NCBI GenBank assembly: GCA_002408385.1
Contig: DHSB01000219.1
Span: 44,257-69,605, forward strand
From: Myxococcales bacterium UBA5297
GTDB lineage: Bacteria > Myxococcota > Myxococcia > Myxococcales > UBA5297
Length of the DNA stretch: 25,349 bases
Reading direction: 5' to 3'
Shown here: positions 7,694 through 15,318 of the stretch, one piece after another
Numbering within the stretch: the stretch's first letter is position 1
Layout: each line of letters opens with the position of its first letter
Position numbers and translations under genes: made by a program
The notes under the pieces: model-generated
Told to the model about the DNA's origin: nothing
The model's input: only the letters and a program-made list of their open reading frames with translations
Database searches by the model: none

Positions 7694-7736
7694 CGCCCCC
7701 GCCGGCCACCCTGGCCGTGCGGGGGCGCGGTCTTTC
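7694..7736 (+). terminator. Probable pepT terminator (long GC hairpin)
   Basis: CGCCCCCGC (7694-7702) pairs with GCGGGGGCG (7719-7727), and inside it CGGCCA (7703-7708) pairs with TGGCCG (7712-7717), leaving a CCC loop and a single bulged T. This gives about 15 bp of nearly continuous stem. The following CGGTCTTT has only a short T tract. It sits exactly between the convergent pepT and zinc-ribbon genes. Confidence 0.55.
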
Positions 7737-8457
7737 AAACGGCCTTCAGCTCGCCGGGGACCGCGCGATCGACGATGCCGAGCTCCTCCTCGAGCCGCTG
7801 CTCGAGGTAGAGCGCCTGGGCCGGCTCCTCGAGCGAGAGCAAGGAGATGCGCCGCCGCTCGTGCCCGACGACAGCCTGCAGGTGATAGGCGCGGTGGACC
7901 GAGCCGTTCTTGCCTCGGCTCTGCTTCTCCTCGCAGAAGAGCTGGGAGATCTCGTGCCCCGGGATGAGGCGGTTGCCCTTCCAAGGCAGAGGCGCGTGGC
8001 GGATGCGAAGCGCGCCTCCACTCACCTCGACCGTGGTCCGGTTCAGGAGGCCCGCCAGCGTGTAGTAGGTGAGCCCGACGCCGACCGCCACGTGCCCGAG
8101 CGGGAAGACGACCATCAGCAGGTTTGCCGGCATCGCCTCCGCCACCCCCAGACGGCCGAGCGCGACCGAGTACCAGACGACCAGGAAGCTGTCCCAGGCC
8201 AGGCAGAAGAAGACGAGGAAGAGGTGAACGAAGGAGAACCAGCGCCAGCCCACCGTGAGACGCCCCGGTCCCTCGTCGAGCTTGAACCGCTCGGGAAGCG
8301 GCACCCGCTGCCGGCCTCGGGGTGAGCTGCCGTCGTCGCCGCGCCTTCGCGCCAGGTCGACGAGCCCGTTGCAGTGCGCGCAGCGCCCGACGGCCAGCTC
8401 TTCGTGGATGTTTTCGGCGCTGATCGCCGCACCGCAGTTCTCACACTTGATCTGCAT
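7735..8457 (-). CDS. Zinc-ribbon membrane protein of unknown function
   Basis: A 240-residue protein. The N-terminus is a zinc ribbon with two CxxC pairs (Cys5/Cys8 and Cys26/Cys29; MQIKCENCG and GRCAHCN). A polar linker follows, then two long hydrophobic segments (about 71-100, WFSFVHLFLVFFCLAW, and about 108-138, NLLMVVFPLGHVAVGVGLTYYTLAGLLN). The C-terminal cytoplasmic domain of ~100 residues starts NRTTVEVSGGALRIRHAPLPWKGNRLIP and looks like a PH-type beta fold with a closing helix (LEEPAQALYLEQRLEEELGI). Proteins of this layout are common and uncharacterised in myxobacteria-like genomes. The ATG at 8457 has GAGAGG upstream, and the Cys motif lies right at the start. It is transcribed divergently from the kinase gene, possibly sharing its control region. 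Confidence 0.82.
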   Translation of the reverse strand: MQIKCENCGAAISAENIHEELAVGRCAHCNGLVDLARRRGDDGSSPRGRQRVPLPERFKLDEGPGRLTVGWRWFSFVHLFLVFFCLAWDSFLVVWYSVALGRLGVAEAMPANLLMVVFPLGHVAVGVGLTYYTLAGLLNRTTVEVSGGALRIRHAPLPWKGNRLIPGHEISQLFCEEKQSRGKNGSVHRAYHLQAVVGHERRRISLLSLEEPAQALYLEQRLEEELGIVDRAVPGELKAV

Positions 8458-8847
8458 CTGATTCGCCTCTCGGTTCGCTCAAAGCCCGGGACCGCCTCGA
8501 CGAACTGTGCCCGCGTCCGGAGGGAGGCTCAACCTTTGGTGCCCGTGGCGCGAGCCAGGCCTTGGGGGCGCGCCGTCGGGAAAAACGGCGGCCGCGAGCC
8601 GATGGTCCCTTCAACCCGACGCGGAGGCGACGGTGGGCCGAGCTGTCTCGGGTCGAGGCGCCCGGCATCGCGCTCGTGCTCGGTTTCCGGACGGGCGCAT
8701 TGCCGGTGCGCCCCCACCAACCTGCGACCTATCGCTCGGGTTCCGGGCAAGGCGCGGCCTGTCGACCGTCGACCCTCGACAGTCAGTTTCCCTCGCTCCT
8801 CAAGCCCGCTACCCTAACGCCTTCTTCCGAACACCGAGGTGGTGCCG
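8458..8847. other. 390-bp divergent control region
   Basis: This separates the zinc-ribbon gene (-) from the kinase gene (+). It must hold promoters for both, but I see no strong sigma-70 hexamer pair. Its most notable content is a dyad at 8759-8782, listed separately. No coding sequence is supported. Confidence 0.5.
8759..8782. promoter_or_regulatory. Dyad symmetric site upstream of the kinase gene
   Basis: CTGTCGA (8759-8765) and TCGACAG (8776-8782) form a perfect 7-bp inverted repeat around a 10-bp spacer that contains a further GTCGAC. The site ends 65 bp before the kinase ATG. Size and symmetry suit a dimeric regulator, but no regulator is identified. Confidence 0.3.
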
Positions 8848-10716
8848 ATGGCCGAAGGCAAGCGAGGACTGCTCTCCTGGCTGCGTGGTGAGGACAAGTC
8901 CCAAGTGCCCGTCGAGGACGAGCGGGCGCGGGTCGAGACGACGGCGCCGAGAATCGCGCTCGCCGAGCGAATCGTCGACCAGGGCGTCATCGCCAAGGGC
9001 GGCATGAGCACCGTGCGGCTCGCCTATGACACCAACCTGCTGCGCCACATGGCGATGAAGGTCCTCTCGCCGAAGATCGCCGCCAAGCCGCTCGAGGCCC
9101 GGCGCTTCCTCGAGGAGGCGCAGATCACCGGCCAACTCGAGCACCCGAACATTCCGCCCGTCCACGAGGTCGGCATCGACGACGAGGGGACCCACTACTT
9201 CACGATGAAGTACGTCCACGGCGTCACGCTCGAGGAGCTGCTCAACGGCCAGAATTTCTCGGTGCGTGACGAAGCGAAGCTGTTCGAGGTCCTGCAGGTG
9301 TTCGTCAAGACCTGCCAGGCCATCGGCTTTGCCCACTGCCGAGGCGTCATCCACTGCGACATCAAGCCCCGCAACGTCATGGTCGGCAGCTACGGCCAGG
9401 TTTACGTCATGGACTGGGGCATCGCCCGGCTCATCGGCACGACGCGCCCCTCGGGCGTCGAGATGAGGACGCTCGTCGAGATCAGCGGCGAGCGCGCCCG
9501 CCCCCAGGACGACGGGCGCGTGATGGGGACCGTCGGCTACATGTCGCCCGAGCAAGCCAAGGGCTACAACAACCTGCTCGACACCCGCAGCGACGTCTTC
9601 CAGCTCGGCGCGCTGCTCTACCGCATCCTCACCGGCCGGGCCCCCTACGTCGCCAACACCGCGCAGGAGACGGTGATGCTCGCCGCGCTCCGCCAGTGGA
9701 CCGCGCCGGAGCTCGTCGACAAGAACCTGCCGAGGCGCCTGTGCGCCATCGTCGCCAAGGCCATGGCGTTGAGCCCCGACGACCGCTACCAGACCGTCGA
9801 GGGGCTCCAGAAGGACATCGAAGCCTTCATGAGCGGCGTCGGCCGCTACCCGACCCGCAGCTTCAAGCCCGGCGCGCTCATCATCGAGGAGGGCGACACC
9901 GGCAACGAGGCCTACGTCATCCTCGAAGGCCGCTGCCGCGCCTTCAAGCTCGACGTCTCGGGCGAGCGGCGCCCGCTGCGCGAGATGGGCCGGGGCGCGG
10001 TCTTCGGCGAGGCGGCGACCTTCGCCTCGGCCCCGCGCACCGCGAGCGTCGAGGCGATCGACAAGACGACCGTCGCGGTCATCACCCGCGAATCGCTCAC
10101 CAACGAGATCGGCGCGGTCGCCGGTCCCTTCGTCACCACGCTCGCCGAGCGCTTTCGCGAGGTCGACGAACGCTCCAGCTCCCTGCGCGCCGAGCGCGAC
10201 GCGTATCGGCTCGCGCTCGAGGTGCTGCGCTACCTCAACCTGCGCGGCGAGGGGACCGACGGCGCGCGCGTCGCCCCTTGGGGCCCGCTCGCGCGGCATC
10301 TGCGCGAGTCGCTCGAATGGACCGACGAACAGGCGCTCATGGCCGCCCGGCGCATCGAAGGGATCACGGTGGACACGACCGAGGACCGCGTCGCGCTCGC
10401 GATCCCCGAGAACCTGGACGAGCTCTATCCACCAGAGCCCCTGCGGACGGCCGACTCCGACCTCTTCCCTGCCCCGCAACCTCCCTCGGCGAACGACGAG
10501 GCGACGCTGGAGACGCCGACGCTCCTCGGGGACCCCACGCTGCGCATGGACGGAGCGTCGCCGGATACCGCGACCGACGAGAGTCCGCAGACCGAGCTAC
10601 TGCAGAGCCCCTTCGTTCAGCCAGAGGCGACGGCGGAGAGCACCATCGACGGTCCGCCGACGGTGCTGACGCAGAGTCCGCTGCTGACCGACGACGAGGA
10701 GTCAGAGGCCGGCTAG
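8848..10716 (+). CDS. Soluble Ser/Thr protein kinase fused to a cyclic-nucleotide-binding, Crp-like module
   Basis: A 622-residue protein with no membrane span or PASTA repeats, hence cytoplasmic. Residues about 40-325 are a Hanks-type kinase: nucleotide loop VIAKGGMSTV, ATP-binding Lys71 (MAMKVL), catalytic loop HCDIKPRN (Asp171, Asn176), metal-binding DWG (Asp189) and GTVGYMSPEQ for the activation segment. HCD replaces HRD, so it is a non-RD kinase, often not dependent on activation-loop phosphorylation. Residues about 335-425 are a cNMP-binding domain whose phosphate-binding cassette FGEAATFASAPRTASV retains the key Glu and Arg. Residues about 430-520 resemble the dimer helix and winged-helix end of a Crp protein, without a clean HTH. 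The acidic tail holds three Thr/Ser-Pro-Leu-rich segments (TPTLLGDPT, TELLQSPF, TVLTQSPLL), possible phosphosites. GAGGTGG lies 5 nt before the ATG at 8848. Confidence 0.92.
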   Translation: MAEGKRGLLSWLRGEDKSQVPVEDERARVETTAPRIALAERIVDQGVIAKGGMSTVRLAYDTNLLRHMAMKVLSPKIAAKPLEARRFLEEAQITGQLEHPNIPPVHEVGIDDEGTHYFTMKYVHGVTLEELLNGQNFSVRDEAKLFEVLQVFVKTCQAIGFAHCRGVIHCDIKPRNVMVGSYGQVYVMDWGIARLIGTTRPSGVEMRTLVEISGERARPQDDGRVMGTVGYMSPEQAKGYNNLLDTRSDVFQLGALLYRILTGRAPYVANTAQETVMLAALRQWTAPELVDKNLPRRLCAIVAKAMALSPDDRYQTVEGLQKDIEAFMSGVGRYPTRSFKPGALIIEEGDTGNEAYVILEGRCRAFKLDVSGERRPLREMGRGAVFGEAATFASAPRTASVEAIDKTTVAVITRESLTNEIGAVAGPFVTTLAERFREVDERSSSLRAERDAYRLALEVLRYLNLRGEGTDGARVAPWGPLARHLRESLEWTDEQALMAARRIEGITVDTTEDRVALAIPENLDELYPPEPLRTADSDLFPAPQPPSANDEATLETPTLLGDPTLRMDGASPDTATDESPQTELLQSPFVQPEATAESTIDGPPTVLTQSPLLTDDEESEAG

Positions 10717-10830
10717 TCGCCAGCTCGATCGTCGATCGGATCGCCGATTCGGGACCGCCCATTCCGATGGCCGACCTTCGTGTCGGCATGCACGCCGGCG
10801 CTGCTCGCACGAGCGCTCGACGGAGTGCCT

Positions 10831-10850
10831 GCGGCTCCTGCGTGAGCCGC
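10831..10850. terminator. Hairpin between convergent kinase and acyltransferase-ligase genes
   Basis: GCGGCTC (10831-10837) pairs with GAGCCGC (10844-10850) over 6 nt. It is in the 192-bp convergent spacer, where a shared terminator would be expected, but the bases behind it on the plus strand are TCGAAAAA, not a T-run. Weak candidate only. Confidence 0.28.
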
Positions 10851-10908
10851 TCGAAAAATGACCATCAAGCGGGCGTGCCTCTCGAGCCGTGGGCTTGGGC
10901 CTCGATGG

Positions 10909-13425
10909 TCAGGCGGAGCTCGCCTCGAGCTGCGAGCGCAGCTCGCGGCGAAGGACCTTGCCGACCGCGCTCTTCGGCATCTCGGTGACGAAGCAAACCC
11001 CTCGCGGGATCTTGTAGTGCGTCAGCGCCTGCCGGCAGTGAACGAGCACCTCCTCGCTCGTCAGGCCGGCGGCCTTCGGGACGATGAAGGCTCGCACCGC
11101 CTCGCCGGTTCTGTCGTCGGGCACGCCGAGAACTGCGACTTCGGCGACCAGCGGGTGGGCGGCGATGCAGGCCTCGACCTCGTTCGGAAAGACCTTGAAA
11201 CCGCTCACCACGATCATGTCCTTCTTGCGGTCGGTGATGCGCAGGTAGCCGTCCTCGTCGATCGCGCCGACGTCGCCGGTACGCAGCCAACCGCCCGCGA
11301 GCACCTTGCTCGTCTCATCCGGCCGTTTCCAGTAGCCGAGCATCACCTGCGGTCCCTTCACGAGAATCTCGCCTCGCTCCCCGGGCGAAACGGGCGCCCC
11401 GCGATCGTCGACCAGGCGCACGTCGGTCCCCGGCAGCGGCAGGCCGACGCCGTTGACCTGCGCGAGAGTGCGCCGCATGCCGCCCGCGGCCCGGGTGCTC
11501 GGATTGAAGGTGACGAGGGGACTCGCCTCGGTCAGCCCGAAGCCCTCGATCACCAGCGAACCCGTGACCCGCTCCCACCGCTCGAGAACGGCCGGCTGGA
11601 CCTCCATCCCTCCGGCGTAGACGGCCTTCAGGCCCGGCGGCGGTCGAGAAGCAAACCAAGGCTCGGCGAGCAACCCCTTGAGCAGCGTGTTGACCGCCGT
11701 CGCCCAGGTGATGTCGTGGCTGCGCAGCGCGGCCCGCAGGTTCTTCAACGGCCTGGGGTTCGGCACGAGGATGCTGTGGTGGCCCGCGTAGAAGGCGTAG
11801 AGGTGGTTAATCGTGAAGGCGAAGACGTGGTAGAGCGGCAGGACCGTGAGCACGGTCTCGCGGCCAAGCTCCAGGCTCCCGCGGGTGATCTGCGCGATTT
11901 GGGCGACGTTCGCGAGCAGGTTTCCGTGCGTGAGCATCGCGCCCTTGCTCACCCCGGTCGTGCCGCCGGTGTACTGAAGCAGCGCGACGTCGTCGCGGCC
12001 GACCGCCTGCTCCTGACCCTCGAAGCGCGGGCGTGCCGGAGCGCCCAGCCGCAAGGCGCGCATCAGCGGGATGCCGGGGGTGCGGGCCTTGGGCACCGCG
12101 CGCGCCAGGCGCAGCTTCGCCCCGATCGCCAGCCGCATCGCGGTCGGAAAGAAGTCGCCCACCGCGGTCACGACCAGCGTCTCAACCGGGGTCTTCGACA
12201 GCACGCGCTCGACCTTGTCGCGAAGGTTGCCGAGCACCACGACCAGACGCGCGCCGCTGTCGACGAGCTGCTGCTCGAGTTCGCGCTCGGTATAGAGCGG
12301 GTTGGTGTTGACCAGCACCGCGCCCGCCTTGAGCACCCCCAGCGAGCAGACCGGATAGGCCAGGCAGTTCGGAAGCACCAGGGCGACGCGGTCGCCTTTG
12401 CCGACCCCTCGTGAGCGCAGGAAGCCGGCGAAGTGCCCCGAGAGCCGGTCGACCTCGCTCCACGACAGCGAGGCCTCCCAGCCGTTGGGCAGCACCATCG
12501 TGCAGGCCTTCTTCTCGCCCCACCGCGCGGCCGAGGAGCGCACCATCTCCCCGAGGCTCGCGAAGGGGAGCAGCTCCGCCTCCGGACCGACGCTCGGCGG
12601 ATAGTTCGCGTGCCAGGCCCTTTCGCCGATGGAGCCGGCCCGCTCGAGCAGAGGCTCCTCGTCAGGCTGCGGCTCCGGGAGACCGAGGTCGGCTCGCAGC
12701 TCGGCGCGGGCCTTCGCGATGCGCTCCCTCACCTCTTCGCGCAGCTTCGGCAGGTCCTCGAGGGTCATGCCGCGGGTGTCGACCGGGGCGAGCACTCGCA
12801 CCTGAGCGCGAGCAAAGCCAAAGCCGAGCGACCCCTTCGCCCTGCACTGCCGCGTCCCCGCGGTCGCGAGCGGCAGCACCGGCACACCGGCCTTGATGGC
12901 GAGCCCAAAGGCGCCGTCCTTGAACGGCAGCAGCCGCCCATCGGGCGACCGGGTCCCCTCCGGAAAGAGCATCACCGGGACCCCGCTCTCCAGCGTGCGC
13001 CGGCACTCCGAGAGCATCTGCACCACGCTGTCGCGCTCGCCTCGCCGCAGGGGAATGTCGCCGCCCAGCCGCATCAGCCATCCGACCACCGGCAGCCGGA
13101 ACAGCTCCTGCTTGGCGACCCAGCGCATGTCCCACGGAAGCAGCGAGAGCAGGAACGGATCGGCGGTCGACTCGTGGTTGGCGACGACCACGTACGGCCG
13201 CTCCCGGATGTCAGCCGGCCCGTCGCCACAGACAGAGAAGCGCCAGAACGGCGTCAGCGCCGAGTTGAGCCGCCCGAAGCGCCGCATCATCCTGCCGCGC
13301 CTCCGGCACCCCGGATCGCCGCGGTGCACGAGCGCGGTGACGAGGAAGGCGGGCAACAGCAGCAGTCCCGAGAGGAAGAAGACGAGGTAGGTCAAGGTGC
13401 CGAGTAGAAAGCGCATGCCGCGCAT
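10909..13425 (-). CDS. PlsC-type acyltransferase fused to a FadD-like acyl-CoA/acyl-ACP ligase (Aas-like)
   Basis: An 838-residue two-enzyme fusion. After a hydrophobic N-terminus (about 5-32), residues ~70-245 are a lysophospholipid acyltransferase: catalytic NHESTAD (His84-x4-Asp89), FPEGTRSPDG (154-163, acceptor-phosphate binding) and VPVLPLATAG (181-190). Residues ~280-838 are an ANL-superfamily adenylating ligase: P-loop YTGGTTGVSKGAM (485-497), LPLYHVFAFTIN (529-540, FadD-like), GFGLTEASP (628-636), WLRTGD (713-718), fatty-acid signature DRKKDMIVVSGFKVFPNEVE (732-751) and catalytic Lys823. E. coli Aas has the same domain order and re-acylates lysophosphatidylethanolamine, but is shorter (719). 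The likely role is activating free fatty acids and re-acylating lysophospholipids at the inner membrane. AGGAGG lies 9 nt before the ATG at 13425. Both active sites look intact; the acyl carrier (CoA or ACP) cannot be told. Confidence 0.92.
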   Translation of the reverse strand: MRGMRFLLGTLTYLVFFLSGLLLLPAFLVTALVHRGDPGCRRRGRMMRRFGRLNSALTPFWRFSVCGDGPADIRERPYVVVANHESTADPFLLSLLPWDMRWVAKQELFRLPVVGWLMRLGGDIPLRRGERDSVVQMLSECRRTLESGVPVMLFPEGTRSPDGRLLPFKDGAFGLAIKAGVPVLPLATAGTRQCRAKGSLGFGFARAQVRVLAPVDTRGMTLEDLPKLREEVRERIAKARAELRADLGLPEPQPDEEPLLERAGSIGERAWHANYPPSVGPEAELLPFASLGEMVRSSAARWGEKKACTMVLPNGWEASLSWSEVDRLSGHFAGFLRSRGVGKGDRVALVLPNCLAYPVCSLGVLKAGAVLVNTNPLYTERELEQQLVDSGARLVVVLGNLRDKVERVLSKTPVETLVVTAVGDFFPTAMRLAIGAKLRLARAVPKARTPGIPLMRALRLGAPARPRFEGQEQAVGRDDVALLQYTGGTTGVSKGAMLTHGNLLANVAQIAQITRGSLELGRETVLTVLPLYHVFAFTINHLYAFYAGHHSILVPNPRPLKNLRAALRSHDITWATAVNTLLKGLLAEPWFASRPPPGLKAVYAGGMEVQPAVLERWERVTGSLVIEGFGLTEASPLVTFNPSTRAAGGMRRTLAQVNGVGLPLPGTDVRLVDDRGAPVSPGERGEILVKGPQVMLGYWKRPDETSKVLAGGWLRTGDVGAIDEDGYLRITDRKKDMIVVSGFKVFPNEVEACIAAHPLVAEVAVLGVPDDRTGEAVRAFIVPKAAGLTSEEVLVHCRQALTHYKIPRGVCFVTEMPKSAVGKVLRRELRSQLEASSA

Positions 13426-13563
13426 CTCGGCAGCCTCCTGTCATGAAACTGTCACGCCTTCGACGGAGGGCAGCCGCCGACCTTCGGCGCGGGTGTCACC
13501 TCACTCCTTCGGTAGCTGGCCGCCGGCCACTCGCGAAGGCCTCCCCAACCCGCTGAAGGCCCG

Positions 13564-13692
13564 GTCGAGAAGTCCTTCGATCGATAACCGGACAGCCCGA
13601 GCGTAGGCCGAGCTTGCGAGGCCGAAGTCGGCCATTCAGCTCCGCTCAGGGGTGAGCCGAACCGGACGGGGCCGAAGAAGGTTTTTCTCGAC
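13564..13692 (+). repeat. Palindromic intergenic element, copy A
   Basis: A 129-bp element filling much of the spacer between two minus-strand genes and ending 8 nt from the MepA stop. Its ends are inverted: 13564-13583 starts GTCGAGAAGTCCTTCG and 13673-13692 is CGAAGAAGGTTTTTCTCGAC (13 of 20 positions match ungapped, more with one gap). A central hairpin is GCTCA (13644-13648) / TGAGC (13653-13657). The stretch from 13597 to 13631 recurs nearly unchanged, inverted, in copy C, and from 13599 on in copy B. Confidence 0.72.
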
Positions 13693-13700
13693 GCCTCGCT

Positions 13701-15002
13701 TCACTGCGCGGCGGCAGCGAGGCCGGCGGGCCCGCTCGTGCCGACAGCCAGCTCGCCCCGAGCTGGCGCCGACCGGACGGCGACAGGCGGGGGCGCGGGC
13801 GGCAAGCGGCGTGGCGGCACGATGACCTCAGGAGGCGTCGGGCAGTTCACGCACGGCCCGCGAAGCGGGATGACCAGGGTGCGCCCGGCCCGGATCAAGG
13901 TGCTGCGCAGGCCGTTTGCCTTGCGAATGGCCGAGACGGTCGTGTCGTAGCGCCGGGCGATGGCGCCGAGGTACTCGCCGCGCCGCACGCGGTGCACGAC
14001 CCGGTTCAAGTCCGGCTGCCCCTTGGGCATCAACGGCAGGACCCGTCGCCCCAGCTCCTGGGCCCGCGGGTTGTAGAAGCGCACGTGGTAGTGGTCGCGA
14101 TGGCGCCGCGCGTGCTGGACCAGCGAGCCACGGCCCGCACGGAAGATTGAGTCGAGCCAAGCCTGGTCCTCGCCCGTGGAGAGCGCGTAGTCGTACAGGC
14201 GCTTGATGATCCGCCTGTCGACGAGGACCAACTGCACGTCGGTCTCGGTGACCAGCGCGCGCACGAGCGCCCAGTTTCGCGCCAGATCGAAGTTCTCCCG
14301 CCGTGCCCAGGCCCCGCGGTCCGGTCCTCCGGGCCGATAGTAGAAGGCGAGGTCGACATCGCGTCCCGACTGGTGGCTGGCGTGCGGGCGGATCCAGCCT
14401 CCCTCGGGCTTGCTCATATGGTTGACCCGCAGCGGCGGGGTCCCCTCAAACTGAGCGGCGACGTGGTCTATCGCCCGGGTCAGGTACTCGATCGTCTCCT
14501 CGGTGCCCCAGCAGCGATCCGGAGCGACGATCGTCCAGTTCGGCCCCGCGGGCATCTGGCGCGCGTTCACGAGCCGGCCGGCATCCGCGAAGCCTATCGA
14601 CAGCGACCCGAGCGCCTCGGGAGACCCTTTCCAGAGCTGCTCGAGTCGCAGGTCGTCGATGTCGGCCGTGTAGCGACCCCCCGGTCCGCAGGCCGCGGTC
14701 GGGGCGAGCTGGCTCTCGGCCTCCGGGTCGACCTCCGGCGCCGCCGCCTCGCTCGCGCTCTGCTCCTCTTCGAGCGCACCCTCCCCTTCGGCCTCGGGTT
14801 CGACTACGACCGGCGTCTCTTCAGCCCCGTCGGCTTGCTCCTCCACGCCGGCCGATTGCTGCGCCGGCGCTGGCTCGACGCGCTCGGGAGTGGGCTCGTC
14901 GACCGTAGCCGGGAGGACGGGCACCTGCCCGCTTGCGCAACCGGACAGGACGACGAGGGCAACAAGGACTGCGATCGGCAACGAAGCAGGTCTCGGTCTC
15001 AT
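13701..15002 (-). CDS. MepA-type murein endopeptidase lipoprotein with LysM domain
   Basis: A 433-residue outer-membrane lipoprotein: MRPRPASLPIAVLVALVVLSGC with Cys22 as lipidation site, then a long acidic, low-complexity linker (about 30-100, rich in Glu, Ala and Pro) that could span the periplasm. Residues ~105-325 match the penicillin-insensitive murein endopeptidase family (M74), which cuts D-alanyl-meso-DAP cross-links. The zinc site is visible: His207 and His210 in HASHQSGRDVDL, Asp217, and HYH (304-306). Residues ~335-380 are a LysM peptidoglycan-binding domain (VVHRVRRGEYLGAIARRYDTTVSAIRKANGL...LVIP). A Pro-rich tail ends the protein. GGAGG lies upstream of the ATG at 15002. Classic MepA lacks a lipoprotein anchor and LysM, so this is an anchored variant. 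The neighbouring LysC-LysA gene is linked by its use of meso-DAP. Confidence 0.9.
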   Translation of the reverse strand: MRPRPASLPIAVLVALVVLSGCASGQVPVLPATVDEPTPERVEPAPAQQSAGVEEQADGAEETPVVVEPEAEGEGALEEEQSASEAAAPEVDPEAESQLAPTAACGPGGRYTADIDDLRLEQLWKGSPEALGSLSIGFADAGRLVNARQMPAGPNWTIVAPDRCWGTEETIEYLTRAIDHVAAQFEGTPPLRVNHMSKPEGGWIRPHASHQSGRDVDLAFYYRPGGPDRGAWARRENFDLARNWALVRALVTETDVQLVLVDRRIIKRLYDYALSTGEDQAWLDSIFRAGRGSLVQHARRHRDHYHVRFYNPRAQELGRRVLPLMPKGQPDLNRVVHRVRRGEYLGAIARRYDTTVSAIRKANGLRSTLIRAGRTLVIPLRGPCVNCPTPPEVIVPPRRLPPAPPPVAVRSAPARGELAVGTSGPAGLAAAAQ

Positions 15003-15193
15003 CCCGACACCCTCCAACAGGCTACGAAGAGGGCTTGGTTCTAGCCGATTCCCCGCCGCGTGCCACAAATCCGTTTTCTGACCCACCACAAGTCGCTGTC
15101 CGAAGGCGCACAAACACCGCCCGCCCGAACCTCTCAAGGTCTGTCGCGAAAGCCCCCCAACCTCGGCTCGCCACCTCCGGTCACTCGAGCCAA

Positions 15194-15312
15194 GTCGAGA
15201 GGCCCGAGCGATAGGCTCCCGCTGAACGAGGGAGTCGAGGGTCCTCGGCTTCGGCCTCGCAAGCTCGGCCCACGCTCGGGCTGATCGGCGATCGCTCGAA
15301 GGGTCCTTCGAC
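15194..15312 (-). repeat. Palindromic intergenic element, copy C (inverted)
   Basis: A 119-bp element between lysAC (its end is 7 nt away) and the MepA gene. Both ends begin GTCGA: left 15194 on, GTCGAGAGGCCCGAGCGAT; right, read on the minus strand from 15312, GTCGAAGGACCCTTCGAGCG. They match well with one or two small gaps. Read on the minus strand, 15246-15280 matches copy A (13597-13631) with two differences in 35 positions. It has its own hairpin CTCCC (15216-15220) / GGGAG (15230-15234). The rest of the spacer 15003-15193 shows no gene. Confidence 0.7.
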
Positions 15313-15318
15313 ACGTTT

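Noticed and set aside
6275..7984. 569-codon minus-strand frame over pepT
   Set aside because: Long antisense frames are expected in DNA with such high third-position GC; low-complexity Leu/Arg/Gly/Ala product; pepT is unmistakable on the other strand.
8809..10479. 556-codon minus-strand frame over the kinase gene
   Set aside because: Antisense shadow of the kinase; no ribosome site or domain.
10717..10908. Another copy of the palindromic element in the convergent spacer
   Set aside because: It has a similar GCGGCTC/GAGCCGC hairpin and scattered TCGA motifs, but no GTCGA end pair and no alignable core.
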